Part shown: positions 43,119 through 51,163 of the stretch, piece after piece | Layout: the number at the start of each line of letters is the position of its first letter | Numbering within the stretch: the first letter of the stretch is position 1 | Assembly (NCBI GenBank): GCA_946481105.1 | Contig: CAMLMM010000001.1 | Span: 11,800 to 75,799, forward strand | DNA: 64,000 bases | Direction of reading: 5' to 3' | Origin: an uncultured Alphaproteobacteria bacterium | GTDB lineage: Bacteria > Pseudomonadota > Alphaproteobacteria > Micavibrionales > Micavibrionaceae | The notes under the pieces: model-generated | Seen by the model: only the letters and a program-made list of their open reading frames with translations | The model's database searches: none | Told to the model about the DNA's origin: nothing | Made by a program: the position numbers and the translations under genes

Positions 43119-43148
43119 TTGATTTCGCGTATGATGCAGTACGATAAT
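43119..43148 (+). promoter_or_regulatory. candidate promoter of the plus-strand T4BSS locus
   Basis: TTGATT at 43119-43124, 18-base spacer, GATAAT at 43143-43148. The ATG of the DsbC/G-like gene is 23 bases on, after AGGTGG. Confidence 0.4.
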
Positions 43149-43170
43149 TTTCCGGGCAGGTGGTGACGGT

Positions 43171-44052
43171 ATGCGTTTTACTTTTATTTCTGTATTCGCT
43201 CTTATTTTATTTGCGTCTTTTCTACCTGCACACGCCGAAGAAGAACCTCGGCTCCCATCACCCATCCAAACCCTGGTGGCCGAAGGGGCACAGATACGTT
43301 ATCTGGGGCGCGACCTGGGAATGGATGGCTGGGTTGTTATTAAAAACGGTCAGGAACAGTATTTTTACGTGACACCTGATCAACAAGCCATCGTGTCGGG
43401 TGTTCTGTTCAACAACAAAGGGGATGCCGTCACTCTGCAACAGATTAATAGTTTGCGCAAGAAAGAGGGGCCAGCTATCGACCGTCTGGCCGGGTTCAGC
43501 GATACGCCTGTAGCGTCCAAGGAAGCGGAAACCGCCACCCCAGCGCCTGACTTCACCCCCCCCCAGGATTTGCTTAAGACATCTGGCAAAAGCAAAGGCG
43601 AACAGCTTTATGACGGCGTCGAGGCCGCTAACTGGCTGGCACTTGGGGAAAGCAAAGCCCCGGTCATTTATACCTTTATTGACCCAGAATGCCCGCATTG
43701 TCATGATTTACTGCAGGATTTCCGCAAATCCGGTTACCTGGAAAAAGGTATGGTCCAGTTGCGCCTTATTCCTGTAGGGGTTTTGAGCGCCGACAGCCTG
43801 AAGGAAGCTGCCTATCTTCTGGCATCCCCCAGCGCCAAAGAGGATCTGTATAAGCACCTGGATGGAGATAAAAAAGCCCTTTTGGTCAGTGAAAGCGCCA
43901 ATACCCAAGGGGTTGAACGTAATATGAAGCTGATGCAGGACTGGAATTTGGACGTAACTCCGTTTTCGATTTACCGGGACAAAGACAGTAAAATTAAGAT
44001 TTTGCAGGGACGTCCCAAGGATCTTAAGGAAATTATCACAGAGTTGCGATAA
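43171..44052 (+). CDS. DsbC/DsbG-like periplasmic thiol:disulfide protein
   Basis: 293 residues: signal peptide (to LPAHAEE), an N-terminal dimerisation-type domain (LVAEGAQIRYLGRDLGMDGW), a linker, and a thioredoxin fold with the CPHC active site in YTFIDPECPHCHDLLQDF near 170. The end VTPFSIYRDKDSKIKILQGR carries the cis-Pro region. Such oxidoreductases fix disulfides in secretion-machine parts; IncI-type T4SS loci carry related genes. It stands first in the dotD-dotC-dotB run. A C9 run (43556-43564) lies in the frame at Thr-Pro-Pro. Confidence 0.85.
   Translation: MRFTFISVFALILFASFLPAHAEEEPRLPSPIQTLVAEGAQIRYLGRDLGMDGWVVIKNGQEQYFYVTPDQQAIVSGVLFNNKGDAVTLQQINSLRKKEGPAIDRLAGFSDTPVASKEAETATPAPDFTPPQDLLKTSGKSKGEQLYDGVEAANWLALGESKAPVIYTFIDPECPHCHDLLQDFRKSGYLEKGMVQLRLIPVGVLSADSLKEAAYLLASPSAKEDLYKHLDGDKKALLVSESANTQGVERNMKLMQDWNLDVTPFSIYRDKDSKIKILQGRPKDLKEIITELR
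43556..43564 (+). repeat. homopolymeric C9 tract inside the DsbC/G-like gene
   Basis: Nine C in the codons for Thr-Pro-Pro of the linker before the thioredoxin domain. A slip here would cut off the CPHC domain. Confidence 0.7.
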
Positions 44053-44079
44053 GATTATTTTCTGGTATATGACTGCATA

Positions 44080-45054
44080 ATGGATACGCGCTCAATATTT
44101 CTGCTTCAGGTACTTGAAAAGCTGGCTACCCCCCTGGTAGCGGCAATTAACGAGGTTTCAGTCCGCCAGATGATGGTCCCGGACCCGAAACAGCCCGGTG
44201 CCATGCGCCCGGAGGCCGAGCAGGTTGCCGGACTTCTGACCAAGTCCACACAGATGAGCATTGGTCTTTCCCAGTTAGTAGATATGAAGCTCCCGGAAGG
44301 GGAGGCAGATTCTCTGCGTCTGGCGCTGACTTCGCTGGCATCACCGTTAATGGCCAATATATACCGTCTGGCGGGCCGCAGCCCGTCCGATCAGGAAATT
44401 GAGCGGGTTACAACGGCCATGAGTGCTGTCATGACCTATGCTGACAACTTCGCGCCTGCCGGTGATGCCAATGTGCGAATGGCCAATATCGACAATGATT
44501 TCTTCCCCAGCGACCCACTGCAGATCACCCTTCTTTATATGAACGCACTGCTGCCGGCCGTAAATTCGGTGATGGCCTATTCCTTTGGGCAGCCGGAAAA
44601 GAAACTGGTGCAGGATGTGTCCGAGCGTCTGGTGCGCGAAGCCAAAGTTTTACGCCAACGTATTTTCCCCGACCTGCCAGAGGGTTCCGCTGCGGCCAAA
44701 GCAGATCTCGCGCTTCTGCGCATGACGGCCCAGATATACAGCCAATGCCACTTTGCCGAGATGGCCAAGTTGATGGCGACTGAAGATCAGGTCCGCCAGG
44801 GTATGGCCCCTGCCATGACAACATTATGGCAATCATTTATCCTGCGTATGCAGATGCTTGAAGTGCTGGGTGATGCTTTGATACCAAAAGCAAAATCAGC
44901 CTCAACCACGGCGACCAGTGGCGGCAAAGATCCAGAAATTACCTCCAGTGTCGTGACACCGTTGGTCCCGCCTAAAGCGTCGGAAGCGCCCGCCGCGACC
45001 GAATCTGCCAGCGGCAGCCCTATGTCATTTTTTGTTAAGAAAAATTCAGCATAA
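44080..45054 (+). CDS. unrecognised helical protein of the T4BSS locus, 324 aa
   Basis: No signal peptide or transmembrane helix. Residues 1-250 are almost wholly alpha-helical and rich in Leu/Met/Ala (FLLQVLEKLATPLVAAINEV); the last 70 residues are low-complexity Thr/Ser/Pro/Ala, ending MSFFVKKNSA. It starts 27 bases after the DsbC/G-like gene and is followed at 42 bases by the lytic transglycosylase. Its place among secretion genes suggests a cytoplasmic component, chaperone or substrate; I cannot match it to a Dot/Icm protein. Confidence 0.65.
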   Translation: MDTRSIFLLQVLEKLATPLVAAINEVSVRQMMVPDPKQPGAMRPEAEQVAGLLTKSTQMSIGLSQLVDMKLPEGEADSLRLALTSLASPLMANIYRLAGRSPSDQEIERVTTAMSAVMTYADNFAPAGDANVRMANIDNDFFPSDPLQITLLYMNALLPAVNSVMAYSFGQPEKKLVQDVSERLVREAKVLRQRIFPDLPEGSAAAKADLALLRMTAQIYSQCHFAEMAKLMATEDQVRQGMAPAMTTLWQSFILRMQMLEVLGDALIPKAKSASTTATSGGKDPEITSSVVTPLVPPKASEAPAATESASGSPMSFFVKKNSA

Positions 45055-45096
45055 TGCTAAACTCCACTTGGTAGTTTGTAGGGAAATTTTCGTATC

Positions 45097-45510
45097 ATGA
45101 GCAAAATCATTGCCGCCTGTCTGATGCTGGCCGCGCAGACCTATTCGGTCCCGCCCGCTGTCATGGTCGGTATTCTGCAGGTCGAAGGCGGTGCGCTGGG
45201 TCAGGCTGTCCGTAACACGAATGGCAGTTATGACCTTGGACCGATGCAGATAAATACCATCTGGGTACCGGAACTGGCTGATTACTGGGGAGTCGAACAG
45301 AATATCGCGGCGCGCTGGATACGTGACGATGCCTGTACCAACATGGGCGTGGCCGCATGGATACTTCGACGACACATGGATGAAACAGGTTCCCTGTCAA
45401 AAGCTATTGCCCACTACCATTCCAAAACACCGAGCCGAGGCTATACCTATAAGGCAAAAGTCGTTGAAGCCATGCGCCGTAATGGCCTGATTAAAAATTC
45501 CTCGCGCTGA
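45097..45510 (+). CDS. lytic transglycosylase (SLT/IagB-like)
   Basis: 137 residues: hydrophobic start MSKIIAACLMLAAQTYSVPP, catalytic Glu in VGILQVEGGALGQAV, then GSYDLGPMQINTIWVPELAD and IAHYHSKTPSRGYTYKAKV, the SLT motifs in order. Such specialised muramidases open peptidoglycan for trans-envelope machines, and here it lies between the helical protein and dotD. The signal peptide is short, so export may be via a non-cleaved helix. Confidence 0.87.
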   Translation: MSKIIAACLMLAAQTYSVPPAVMVGILQVEGGALGQAVRNTNGSYDLGPMQINTIWVPELADYWGVEQNIAARWIRDDACTNMGVAAWILRRHMDETGSLSKAIAHYHSKTPSRGYTYKAKVVEAMRRNGLIKNSSR

Positions 45511-45734
45511 TTGCTCGATAAAATTACGTAAACATTTCCACTTCATGTAAAACTGCTCACCAATGAATTCCAGCGGCATCGGCTCTCATATAAGGGCGCT
45601 AGTTTTTTTGGGGAATGGCCTATAAATATCTCCTCTGCCGCTTGTGTCTGGCAAATGAAGTCTGTAATGTGTTATGACTTCAAGCGGGTTACATGCAGTG
45701 ACCGGTTCTTCTGACTTAAAGGGTGTTTACCACA
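45511..45734. other. 224-base gap before dotD
   Basis: No gene or clear hairpin seen. A TATAAATA stretch near 45620 could be a -10 element for dotD but I see no convincing -35. Confidence 0.4.
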
Positions 45735-46268
45735 ATGATACGTTCTGTCCGTTTTTTCTCCCTGTTAGCAACGGCTACGCTGGCATTAAGCGGCTGCGAA
45801 TCAGGCCCCCCGCTCTTTGTGAAAGACCCGCAGCTCGTCGCCCAGCCTGATAAGGTTTCCCTGATGCTGGCCCAGGCCGCTGACAAGGCGGCCAACTCTC
45901 TGGAAGCTTTGGCTTCCGTTGAGCAAAAACGTACACCAGGCGCATCTGTCGCCGCCATTACCGATGCGCCGCCGGAACTCCGCCGCGCCATCACTATCAA
46001 CTGGGTTGGGCCGGTTGACCAGATCACCAAATTACTGGCGGACCGTGCGGGCTATCATTTCAATCCGCTGGGTGCCGCCCCGGCAACGCCTGTTGTGGTT
46101 TCAATCGACGTGACAAACAAGCCAGTTATTGAAGTTCTGCGCTCCATTGGCTTGCAGCTCGGCCCGCGCGCCAATATCCACGTAGATAGCGACAACCGCG
46201 TTGTTGAACTTGACTATACGCCAATCACGGGGCCTGGCGATATGGCCAGGTCGATGAAACGCCGTTAG
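45735..46268 (+). CDS. dotD: DotD outer-membrane lipoprotein
   Basis: About 177 residues from the ATG at 45735 (a GTG at 45723 is in frame). The signal peptide ends in a lipobox, ATLALSGCES. The C-terminal part is a secretin-N-like fold with INWVGPVDQITKLLADRAGY, VSIDVTNKPVIEVLRSIGLQ and the end VVELDYTPI, as in DotD/TraH. DotD recruits DotH to the outer membrane with DotC. dotC follows at 36 bases. Confidence 0.88.
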   Translation: MIRSVRFFSLLATATLALSGCESGPPLFVKDPQLVAQPDKVSLMLAQAADKAANSLEALASVEQKRTPGASVAAITDAPPELRRAITINWVGPVDQITKLLADRAGYHFNPLGAAPATPVVVSIDVTNKPVIEVLRSIGLQLGPRANIHVDSDNRVVELDYTPITGPGDMARSMKRR

Positions 46269-46304
46269 ATGAACATCCACCGCCCACAGTGGGACTGACA
46301 AAGA

Positions 46305-47216
46305 ATGACAAAAACACGCGCTAAATATTACGGGGTTTTATCATCGGCAATGCTTGTATTGGCGTTGGGTTTGACCGCATCACCGTCCTATGCTGATGCC
46401 GAATTGAACAAGATTATTGCCGACGAGAATAAAGTTATTCTTGATAGCGCAACCAATGTCGATGAAATCAAGCCGCCGAAATCAATTTCCGATCTGCAGG
46501 AGATTCCGGGCTATGTCGAGCATAAGGGCGATAAAATGGCGATGCCCTATGACATCCGGAAAGAAGCCTTGAAAGAAGCAGCGTTATCGTACGGGGCGCG
46601 TGGCGGTCTGGCCGCCCGCAGCTACGCTATCAATAAACAAGTTGACGCCCGCGCATCTTTCCTTGACCGCGTTTATGATTTTCGTCAGTTGCTTATCGCC
46701 GGACCGTCAGGTTTTATGATTGAACCGCCAATCATTTCCGAATCGCTGAATAACCTGCTGATTGAAGGTGATGGCCAGAAAGCCGCAGTTGCCGATACGA
46801 TTTACAAAATCAATCAAAACGTCAAGATTGTGTCGGCCGCACGCCACTGGCGACAATACCTGGAACGCACATGGGGAGATGTTGAAGATCCGCCAGAAGT
46901 GCTGCGCCCAAAAAATGACGAAGAACGTAAATTATGGCGTGAGCTGGTAAAAAAAGGCTGGGATGAAGGCACGCAACAGGCTGACGAAGTGTTTGAACAG
47001 GATTTGATGCGCCTGTCCGCTGAATTCAGTGGCATGGTCCGCTACCGCCAGCTGCTGGCCCAAGGCATGATATCGCAGCCATTCGCGCAACAGATTGACC
47101 GTGGCGTAACGGGAGATGGGCCATCCACCATGCGTGTCGGCGATCGCGCTGTTGTCATTACCGGTGTTCCACAAATGATAACGGAATCGAAAAGATGGTC
47201 GCCCGCAAGCCGATAA
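46305..47216 (+). CDS. dotC: DotC outer-membrane complex protein
   Basis: 303 residues: export signal, then the DotC domain with PYDIRKEALKEAALSYGARG, GGLAARSYAINKQVDARASF, the FLDRVYDFRQLLIAGPSGFM block, IEPPIISESLNNLLI, and the end VGDRAVVITGVPQMITES. DotC/TraI is a lipoprotein in Legionella; here the signal ends LTASPSYADAE with no lipobox cysteine, so it may be soluble or be held by DotD. Its last 22 bases overlap dotB. Confidence 0.9.
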   Translation: MTKTRAKYYGVLSSAMLVLALGLTASPSYADAELNKIIADENKVILDSATNVDEIKPPKSISDLQEIPGYVEHKGDKMAMPYDIRKEALKEAALSYGARGGLAARSYAINKQVDARASFLDRVYDFRQLLIAGPSGFMIEPPIISESLNNLLIEGDGQKAAVADTIYKINQNVKIVSAARHWRQYLERTWGDVEDPPEVLRPKNDEERKLWRELVKKGWDEGTQQADEVFEQDLMRLSAEFSGMVRYRQLLAQGMISQPFAQQIDRGVTGDGPSTMRVGDRAVVITGVPQMITESKRWSPASR

Positions 47217-48361
47217 GCCTTGTCAAAGGGGACCAGACTCTTGTCCAGACATGGCCGGATGAACCCCACCGCTTTCTGGAAGAGCATGTCGATCCGTTTC
47301 TGACCTGGTGCGTTAAAAAAGGCACCTCGGATATTTCCATTCAGACGGATCGTCCTGTTTATACGGATATTTACGGGACGCTTTACCCCGCCACCTATCG
47401 CGCGATTGATGCCGCCGATATGACCGCTTTCCTGACTAAAATTTATGGTCCAGATGCCACAGCGCGTCTAGCTTCTGGACGCGACCTCGACATATCCTAT
47501 GAAATTCGTGCCGATCGTTACTCGCGTTCACGCTTTCGTGTGAATATTACGGCTATTCTTTCGCGCGGACGTGACGCAGCACAGATTACAATGCGCGTAA
47601 TGCCATCAGAACCGCCACGCATTACGGACATGAATATCGAGCAGCAAATCATCGATAACTGGGCGCCGCGTCAGGGCATGATTATCATCACCGGGCCAAC
47701 CGGTTCGGGGAAAACAACTCTGCTTGCCGCGGGGAACCGGATGTTGATGGAGCGCCCGCATGGCTGCGGCAAGATGCTGACCTACGAAGCCCCAATCGAA
47801 TTTACCTACGATACGATTCATAGCCCGCGTTCGCTGGTGTCCCAGACCGAAGTCCACCGGCATTTGCCCGACTTTGCCGCCGGCGTACGCAATGCCTTGC
47901 GCCGAAAGCCCAATATTATTCTGGTGGGCGAAGCCCGTGACCGCGAAACCATCAATGCCGCCATTGAAGCCGCGCAGACAGGTCATGCCGTGTATACGAC
48001 AACGCACACGACCGGAGTGGCCGCCACAATCCGCCGTATGATTTCCGCGTTTGAGAAGGATGAGCGCACAGAACGCGCCTATGCCCTTATGGAAACGCTC
48101 CGCATGATCGTGACACAGGCCTTGGTCCCGAAGAAAAATGGGGGACGTATGGGCATTCGGGAATGGATGATTTTCCCTGACGATGTCCGGGAAAAATTGA
48201 TGGATAAGGATTTTGACAGCTGGAGTAACGAAATCCAGCGCATGATTCCATTTTATGGCCAGACCATGAGCAAATCAGCCAGTATAGCCTTTGAAAAGGG
48301 TCTTATCGAAAAACGTCACTACCTGTTGCTGACGGGTGGCGGCGGTGGTGGCGGTCATTAA
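47195..48361 (+). CDS. dotB: DotB secretion ATPase (TraJ/PilT-like)
   Basis: 388-residue hexameric ATPase. Walker A IITGPTGSGKTTLLAAG near residue 167, the Asp box and Walker B region NIILVGEARDRETINAAIEA near 240, the His box TGHAVYTTTHTTGVAATIRR. The N-terminal domain has the DISIQTDRPVYTDIYGTLYP pattern. DotB docks on DotO to energise the channel. The C-terminus is a run of glycines ending in His (GGGGGGG H), longer than I would expect. The start overlaps the end of dotC. Confidence 0.94.
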   Translation: MVARKPISLVKGDQTLVQTWPDEPHRFLEEHVDPFLTWCVKKGTSDISIQTDRPVYTDIYGTLYPATYRAIDAADMTAFLTKIYGPDATARLASGRDLDISYEIRADRYSRSRFRVNITAILSRGRDAAQITMRVMPSEPPRITDMNIEQQIIDNWAPRQGMIIITGPTGSGKTTLLAAGNRMLMERPHGCGKMLTYEAPIEFTYDTIHSPRSLVSQTEVHRHLPDFAAGVRNALRRKPNIILVGEARDRETINAAIEAAQTGHAVYTTTHTTGVAATIRRMISAFEKDERTERAYALMETLRMIVTQALVPKKNGGRMGIREWMIFPDDVREKLMDKDFDSWSNEIQRMIPFYGQTMSKSASIAFEKGLIEKRHYLLLTGGGGGGGH

Positions 48362-48402
48362 TTAACTATTATTTGTTAATCTTTTTGCGCTAAATTACTC
48401 TC

Positions 48403-48708
48403 ATGGCCAATAACGAAATAACAAACATCAAGGAACAGATGAACTGGCACTGGCGCAATACGATGCGTCCGATCCGGTTCTTTTCCTTTGACGTCAAGGC
48501 CGTTATCCCTTTTTTCATTATTATTTTCTACGCGCGCCGGTCTACATTGATCTTTTGTATACTAGTGACGCTATTCTTCTATATCCTGGAAAAAAAGGGC
48601 CTGACATTTGAAGCTGCCCTGAGAATGACACGCATCTTTCTTTTTGGGGAGATGCGCTATGGCCAGTCTAAATTCCGTTACCGCCGCCTTAAAGATTACG
48701 GGCGCTGA
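48403..48708 (+). CDS. icmT: IcmT-like small membrane protein
   Basis: 101 residues with the IcmT pattern: NWHWRNTMRPIRFFSFDVKA, one or two adjacent helices (VIPFFIIIFYARRSTLIFCI, then LVTLFFYILEKKGLTFEAA), and a basic end LRMTRIFLFGEMRYGQSKF. IcmT is needed for Legionella pore formation and egress. It follows dotB at 41 bases. The gene is a little longer than the Legionella one at both ends. Confidence 0.85.
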   Translation: MANNEITNIKEQMNWHWRNTMRPIRFFSFDVKAVIPFFIIIFYARRSTLIFCILVTLFFYILEKKGLTFEAALRMTRIFLFGEMRYGQSKFRYRRLKDYGR

Positions 48709-48799
48709 TCCTCTGAATATCCCGAATTCCGTTAAGTTATGTCTTGAGTTTTAGGCTTGACCATCATAACCTACGGCTGTTCACCTAGATTGTGGAGTT

Positions 48800-49921
48800 A
48801 TGACAGTGACGCTTTCAAAAATTTACATGCAAAGCTGTGCTTTTGCCTTTTTCGCCGTGGGTGTTCTGACCCTTGCCGCCCCTGCTCAGGCCGGGTTTGA
48901 ATTCACCCCCCCTGCCGTAACGGCCCCGCAGCCTGGCCCAGCTGGCGTTGCTGATATGCCGGCCAATACCGGGCCTCTGACGCCCGAGCCAGATTCGCTT
49001 CCTGTAGCCGGAGTCCCCGTTGAGAATGTTGACTCAGATAGTCTGCCGGTAGTCGCCGACGATGGCAAACAGGCGGTAGGCATGAAAACAATCCCAGCGC
49101 GCCCTGCCCAGGTTGCCGAACCTGCCACGCCAGAACCGGTGGAAGAGGTGACAATGTCCACCGCACCAGCGCCAGCACCAGTGCCCGCCCCGGCACCCGT
49201 GAGCCAGCCAGACCAGCAACAGGCCCCCTTTGACACCACGCCAATTCAGGGTTTTGGTTCGGACATGCCGCTGGCTATGGCGCTGCGCGATATCGTTCCA
49301 GCCCGTTATGCTTTTGCTTTTGAAAACAGCAGCATTGCCGCAACAAAAATTTCCTGGCAAGGCGGCAAAGCCTGGCTGCAGGTCCTGGATGATGCCCTTA
49401 TGCCAAGCGGGCTTTCAGCACATATCGAAGGTAATGTTGTACGCATTGGTTATGGTCAGACGGCAGCCCACAACACAACGCTTGGAAATGATGCCCCATC
49501 GGAGTCGCCGCAACCAGCCGCTATGGCAGAACCTGCCCCGCAATCCTATCCGGCGCGCAACAAGCCACTCAACCTTACCAACGAAACTGAACCAGCAGAA
49601 CCCGCCACGGCCCCTGCACCAGTAACCGCCAGCGTATCGGCAAAAGATATGATGGTTGACCTGAACAGAACGAGCAGATGGCAGGCCCGTCCCGGTTCCA
49701 CGCTGCGCCAAGTTCTGGATAACTGGAGCCAGACCGCGCATGTCGATCTGCAATGGCTGACCCCCTATGATTACCCGATCAACAACACCTTCGTATACGA
49801 AGGAACATTCAATGAGGCTGTTTCTTCGCTGCTGTCGTCTTATTCGCGCGAAAATCCCCGCCCACGCGGCCGCCTATATCCAAATGCGCCGGACGGCCCG
49901 TCCGTATTGATGGTGAATTAA
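48800..49921 (+). CDS. periplasmic TcpQ/PilL-like protein of the T4BSS locus
   Basis: 373 residues: signal peptide (ending APAQAGFEF), Pro/Ala-rich region (40-140, PAPVPAPAPVSQPDQQQAP), then two domains resembling TcpQ or secretin N0: SDMPLAMALRDIVPARYAFA to HIEGNVVRIGY, and WQARPGSTLRQVLDNWSQTA to the end GPSVLMVN. TcpQ-type domains bind or stabilise secretin-like outer-membrane rings; here the partners would be DotH/DotC/DotD. The ATG follows GGAG by five bases. It ends at a terminator. Confidence 0.78.
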   Translation: MTVTLSKIYMQSCAFAFFAVGVLTLAAPAQAGFEFTPPAVTAPQPGPAGVADMPANTGPLTPEPDSLPVAGVPVENVDSDSLPVVADDGKQAVGMKTIPARPAQVAEPATPEPVEEVTMSTAPAPAPVPAPAPVSQPDQQQAPFDTTPIQGFGSDMPLAMALRDIVPARYAFAFENSSIAATKISWQGGKAWLQVLDDALMPSGLSAHIEGNVVRIGYGQTAAHNTTLGNDAPSESPQPAAMAEPAPQSYPARNKPLNLTNETEPAEPATAPAPVTASVSAKDMMVDLNRTSRWQARPGSTLRQVLDNWSQTAHVDLQWLTPYDYPINNTFVYEGTFNEAVSSLLSSYSRENPRPRGRLYPNAPDGPSVLMVN

Positions 49922-49923
49922 TC

Positions 49924-49950
49924 AAAATGGCCCCCCGGGGCCATTTTATT
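49924..49950 (+). terminator. Rho-independent terminator ending the plus-strand T4BSS locus
   Basis: AAAATGGCCCC / GGGGCCATTTT stem with a two-base CC loop, then TATT. It separates the secretion genes from the ribosomal-protein operon. Confidence 0.85.
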
Positions 49951-49977
49951 GTCCAAAGCCCCATATGGTGAAAACTG

Positions 49978-50006
49978 TTGACTCAAAAGTGGTCTGTCGC
50001 TATAAA
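49978..50006 (+). promoter_or_regulatory. rplJ-rplL promoter
   Basis: TTGACT at 49978-49983, a 17-base spacer, TATAAA at 50001-50006. It is 190 bases from the rplJ start, leaving a leader of about 180 bases. Confidence 0.6.
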
Positions 50007-50148
50007 AGCCTCGTTCCTGTCCGAGACTGCTGGGTTTTTCTTCGGAAAAGTGATGGAAACCAATGGTTTCCGCCCGCAATAGATAGGCCGATGTATACTA
50101 TTCATACCCTCTGGGGTGTGTTCGGCTTTATTTTAATGTTTTGGACAG

Positions 50149-50176
50149 GCGGCTTTTGGGCCGCTTTTTTATTTTT
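50149..50176 (+). promoter_or_regulatory. attenuator-like terminator in the rplJ leader
   Basis: GCGGC (50149-50153), loop TTTTGG, GCCGC (50160-50164), then TTTTTTATTTTT. It has the form of an intrinsic terminator, placed 18 bases before the rplJ ATG. A leader between promoter and this site could let L10(L12) control read-through. Confidence 0.6.
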
Positions 50177-50194
50177 AACGATGGGAGATCTTTT

Positions 50195-50683
50195 ATGGAT
50201 CGCGCACAAAAACAAGCTGAACTGGATGCCGTCAAATCGACGCTGTCTGCCAGCGAAATCGTAGTCGTCACCCACAATAAAGGGATGACGGTTGCGCAAG
50301 TGACCGAACTGCGTAAGGGCCTGCGTGCAAACGGCGCCCGTTACAAAGTGACCAAAAATACGATTGCCAAACTGGCTGCCAAAGGCACCAAGTTTGAAAA
50401 CGTATCCGACCTGCTCTCTGGCCCGACTGGTCTGTCGACCACAACGGAAGAGCCGCTGGTTGTTGCCAAAACAGTTTACGAATTTGCCAAAAAGTTCGAC
50501 GGCAAACTCGTGATCCTGGGTGGTGCATTCGGCGATATGAAACTGGATGCTGCTGCGGTTGAGAAACTGGCGAAACTGCCGACCCTCAACGAAATCCGTG
50601 GCAAACTGGTTGGCCTTATCCAGGCTCCGGCTGCACAGCTGGCCCGCCTGGCGAACGCCTATGCCACTAAGGATCAAGCCTAG
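50195..50683 (+). CDS. rplJ: 50S ribosomal protein L10
   Basis: 162 residues starting MDRAQKQAELDAVKSTLSAS, with EIVVVTHNKGMTVAQVTELR, RYKVTKNTIAKLAAKGTKF and DLLSGPTGLSTTTEEPLVVA. The ATG at 50195 has GGGAG upstream; the open frame runs back to 50141 through the attenuator-like hairpin, so I reject that start. It anchors L12 to the stalk. rplL follows at 51 bases. Confidence 0.95.
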   Translation: MDRAQKQAELDAVKSTLSASEIVVVTHNKGMTVAQVTELRKGLRANGARYKVTKNTIAKLAAKGTKFENVSDLLSGPTGLSTTTEEPLVVAKTVYEFAKKFDGKLVILGGAFGDMKLDAAAVEKLAKLPTLNEIRGKLVGLIQAPAAQLARLANAYATKDQA

Positions 50684-50734
50684 AACTTTATTACTAACAC
50701 AGCTTATTTTTACATTTTAAAAGGAGACTAAATT

Positions 50735-51106
50735 ATGGCTGCTAATCTTGAGAAAATCGTTGAAGACCTGTCGGCTCTGACCGTTATTGAAGCCGCTGAA
50801 CTGGCAAAACTGCTGGAAGAAAAATGGGGCGTTTCCGCTGCTGCTCCGGTTGCCGTTGCGGCTGCTGGTGGCGCTGCTGCTCCTGCTGAAGAGAAAGACA
50901 GCTTTGATGTTGTTCTGGAATCTGCTGGCGACAACAAAATCAACGTGATTAAAGCGGTTCGTGAAATCACCGGTCTGGGCCTGAAAGAAGCCAAGGATCT
51001 GGTTGAAGGCGCACCGAAGCCTCTGAAAGAAGGCGTTGCCAAGGCCGATGCCGAAGCAATGAAAAAGAAACTGGAAGAAGCTGGCGCAAAAGTCGGCCTG
51101 AAATAA
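50735..51106 (+). CDS. rplL: 50S ribosomal protein L7/L12
   Basis: 123 residues: N-terminal dimerisation helix pair, an Ala-rich hinge ([19 protein letters not shown]) and the C-terminal domain [40 protein letters not shown], ending [15 protein letters not shown] precedes the ATG. It ends at a strong terminator. Confidence 0.97.
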   Translation: MAANLEKIVEDLSALTVIEAAELAKLLEEKWGVSAAAPVAVAAAGGAAAPAEEKDSFDVVLESAGDNKINVIKAVREITGLGLKEAKDLVEGAPKPLKEGVAKADAEAMKKKLEEAGAKVGLK

Positions 51107-51130
51107 TTCCGGTTATCACCGAATACAGAA

Positions 51131-51156
51131 ACGGCCCTTCACCGGGCCGTTTTTTA
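51131..51156 (+). terminator. Rho-independent terminator after rplL
   Basis: ACGGCCC, loop TTCACC, GGGCCGT, then six T. Confidence 0.9.
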
Positions 51157-51163
51157 TTCTCTA

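Noticed and set aside
48901..48920. C7 run near the start of the TcpQ-like gene
   Set aside because: Codes for a Pro-rich stretch and is short; not convincing as a switch.
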